A DNA stretch of 7,365 nt from Chitinophagaceae bacterium (lineage in GTDB: Bacteria; Bacteroidota; Bacteroidia; Chitinophagales; Chitinophagaceae): contig CANJDY010000142.1 of NCBI GenBank assembly GCA_947472635.1, positions 1 through 7,365 on the forward strand, in the 5' to 3' direction. Positions 5,782-7,365 of the stretch are shown here, in pieces (positions within the stretch are counted from its first letter, which is position 1; every line of letters begins with the position of its first letter). The notes below the pieces were generated by a model that saw only the letters and a list, made by a program, of their open reading frames with translations, searched no databases and was not told the origin of the DNA. The translations under genes were made by a program, and so were the position numbers.

Positions 5782-7365
5782 ATGAAATTTATATTTACCA
5801 TTGTATTATTTGTAATAAGCAGCTGCTATTCTATGGCGCAATCTCCGGTATTTCATACCTCTAAAACATTCAAGCAACAACCTGTAGACTATGTAAACCC
5901 ATATATTGGCAATATCAGTCATTTATTGGTTCCAACATTTCCTACAATTCATTTGCCAAACAGTCTATTGCGCGTATATCCGGAACGAGGTGATTATACA
6001 GGTGATGTGTTGAAAGGTCTTCCTTTAATAGTAACTAGTCATCGCGGAAGTTCGGCATTTAGCCTAAGCCCTTATCAGGGGGATCCTGCAGCAATAAAGC
6101 CAATTATTTCTTTCACTTATGAAAATGAAATTGTAAAGCCTTATTATTACGAAGTTCGGTTAGATGAAGCTGGTACAGAAATAAAATATGCACCTTCTCA
6201 CCAGTCTGCTATTTACGAAATAAATTTTACACAGAATAAGCCAGCCTATCTAATTCTAACTACACGAAACGGGGCATTTGAAATTAAAGACAATTCGGTT
6301 AGTGGTTATCAGCAATTAAAGAATAAAATAAAAGTGTTTATTTATGTTGAGACCCAACAGCATCCTATTAGTATTACCAAAGACAGTTCTACTGTAAAAA
6401 TTTATTTTGGCAATAAAGCGCAGAAAATCAGCTTGCGTTATGGGGTTTCTTTTATTAGTGTACCGCAAGCCAAAAGAAATTTAGTCCGTGAGATTAAAAA
6501 TTATGATTTGCAATCCCTAGCGAATTCGGGAAGGAAAATATGGAATGAGGCTTTAGGCAAAATAGAAGTTACGGATAACAATATGGATAATAAAACTGTT
6601 TTCTATACTTCGATGTATCGCTGTTTAGAACGTCCTGTAAATATGAGTGAAGATGGGAATTATTTCAGTGCATTTGATGGTAAAGTACATGCTGATAACG
6701 GCCAGCCTTTTTATACAGATGATTGGATCTGGGATACCTATCGGGCAGCACATCCTTTACGAATATTAGTAAATCCAAAAGTTGAAACTAATATTATTCA
6801 ATCATATATTCGAATGGCGGAACAAATGGATCATTTTTGGATGCCAACTTTTCCTGAAGTAACTGGCGATTCAAGAAGAATGAATTCCAATCATGCAGTG
6901 GCTACTGTGGCGGATGCATTTGCAAAAGGCTTACATGATTTTGATTTACACAAGGCCTATACTGCTTGTAAAAAGGGTATTGAAGAGAAAACACTAGCGC
7001 CATGGTCTGGTAAACCTGCTGGTTGGTTGGATGATTTTTATAAAAAAAATGGATACATACCTGCTTTGGCTATTGATGAAAAAGAAACAGTGTCAGAAGT
7101 AAATCAAGGTGAGAAAAGACAGCCGATTGCTGTTACTCTAGGAACCTCTTATGATCAATGGTGTTTATCTCAATTGGCGAATAATTTAGGAGACACGGCT
7201 GCTTATCATTATTATTTGAATCAATCTTACAATTACAGAAATGTTTTCAATCACCAAACCCATTTTTTTCATCCTAAAAATAAAGACGGAATTTTCATAG
7301 AACCATTTGACTACCGTTTTTCTGGTGGTAGAGGCGCAAGGGAATATTATGGTGAAAATAATGGT
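5782..7365 (+). CDS. Divergent GH92-family (alpha-mannosidase-like) protein, 3' truncated by window edge
   Basis: The frame is open for 528 codons from an ATG to the window end. The N-terminus is a signal sequence: either signal peptidase I cleavage at Ala19|Gln20, or a lipoprotein at Cys15 (weak lipobox ISSC). Known GH92 enzymes are calcium-dependent, inverting exo-alpha-mannosidases with an N-terminal beta-sandwich and a C-terminal (alpha/alpha)6 barrel. Family marks seen: VNPYIG at 38-43, WIWDTYRAAHPL at 315-326, MNSNHAVATVADAFAKG at 367-383 (like MxGxH-iaDAyxKG), GYIPA at 424-428, SYDQWCLSQLANNLG at 456-470, NYRNVF at 484-489 and YYGENNG at 522-528. Two departures: the family TLEYAYDDW motif reads TLGTSYDQW, placing Gly454 where the general-acid Glu is expected, and the N-terminal domain is far from consensus (no PGA-PFGM block). 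The catalytic-base Asp pair would lie about 35 residues past the window end. Family membership is fairly sure; alpha-mannosidase activity is uncertain. Confidence 0.85.
   Translation, partial: MKFIFTIVLFVISSCYSMAQSPVFHTSKTFKQQPVDYVNPYIGNISHLLVPTFPTIHLPNSLLRVYPERGDYTGDVLKGLPLIVTSHRGSSAFSLSPYQGDPAAIKPIISFTYENEIVKPYYYEVRLDEAGTEIKYAPSHQSAIYEINFTQNKPAYLILTTRNGAFEIKDNSVSGYQQLKNKIKVFIYVETQQHPISITKDSSTVKIYFGNKAQKISLRYGVSFISVPQAKRNLVREIKNYDLQSLANSGRKIWNEALGKIEVTDNNMDNKTVFYTSMYRCLERPVNMSEDGNYFSAFDGKVHADNGQPFYTDDWIWDTYRAAHPLRILVNPKVETNIIQSYIRMAEQMDHFWMPTFPEVTGDSRRMNSNHAVATVADAFAKGLHDFDLHKAYTACKKGIEEKTLAPWSGKPAGWLDDFYKKNGYIPALAIDEKETVSEVNQGEKRQPIAVTLGTSYDQWCLSQLANNLGDTAAYHYYLNQSYNYRNVFNHQTHFFHPKNKDGIFIEPFDYRFSGGRGAREYYGENNG

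Noticed and set aside
25..6709. The decamer GGCCAGCCTT occurs at 25-34, 3856-3865 and 6700-6709 in the same orientation
   Set aside because: Each copy is in frame and encodes Gly-Gln-Pro-(Phe/Tyr) in three unrelated enzymes; shared codon preference explains it better than a dispersed DNA motif.

Overview
The window looks like part of a carbohydrate-degradation locus from a Bacteroidota bacterium. The evidence is an AT-rich sequence, no Shine-Dalgarno motifs (starts sit behind A/T-rich leaders instead), exported glycan-degrading enzymes packed on one strand, and three signal peptides whose predicted cleavage falls just before a glutamine, a known Bacteroidota habit. Genus and habitat cannot be read from the sequence. 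I saw no mobile element, RNA gene, CRISPR array or regulator.

Layout, all on the + strand: (1) the C-terminal part of a heparinase II/III-type polysaccharide lyase (1-834, 5' end outside the window); (2) a formylglycine-type S1 sulfatase (853-2292); (3) a three-domain GH2 glycosidase (2344-4155); (4) a secreted esterase-D-like alpha/beta hydrolase with an extra N-terminal domain (4192-5706); (5) a divergent GH92-family protein (5782-7365, 3' end outside the window). The gaps are 18, 51, 36 and 75 bases. None holds a visible terminator or a Bacteroidota-type promoter, so a single transcript is likely.

Together the set suggests stepwise breakdown of a decorated, acidic glycan. The lyase would cut at uronic acid residues, the sulfatase and esterase would strip sulfate and acyl groups, and the GH2 and GH92 enzymes would trim the exposed sugars. 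This is inference: no SusC/SusD pair, unsaturated-uronyl hydrolase or regulator lies in the window, and the substrate is unknown.

The best leads are departures from family consensus. The GH92 protein has Gly where the general-acid Glu is expected. The sulfatase has Asp in place of the conserved His of the GKWH motif. The GH2 enzyme is the length of a beta-glucuronidase but lacks the Asn-x-Lys carboxylate clamp. No wholly new system is evident; the novelty, if any, is in the enzymes' specificities.
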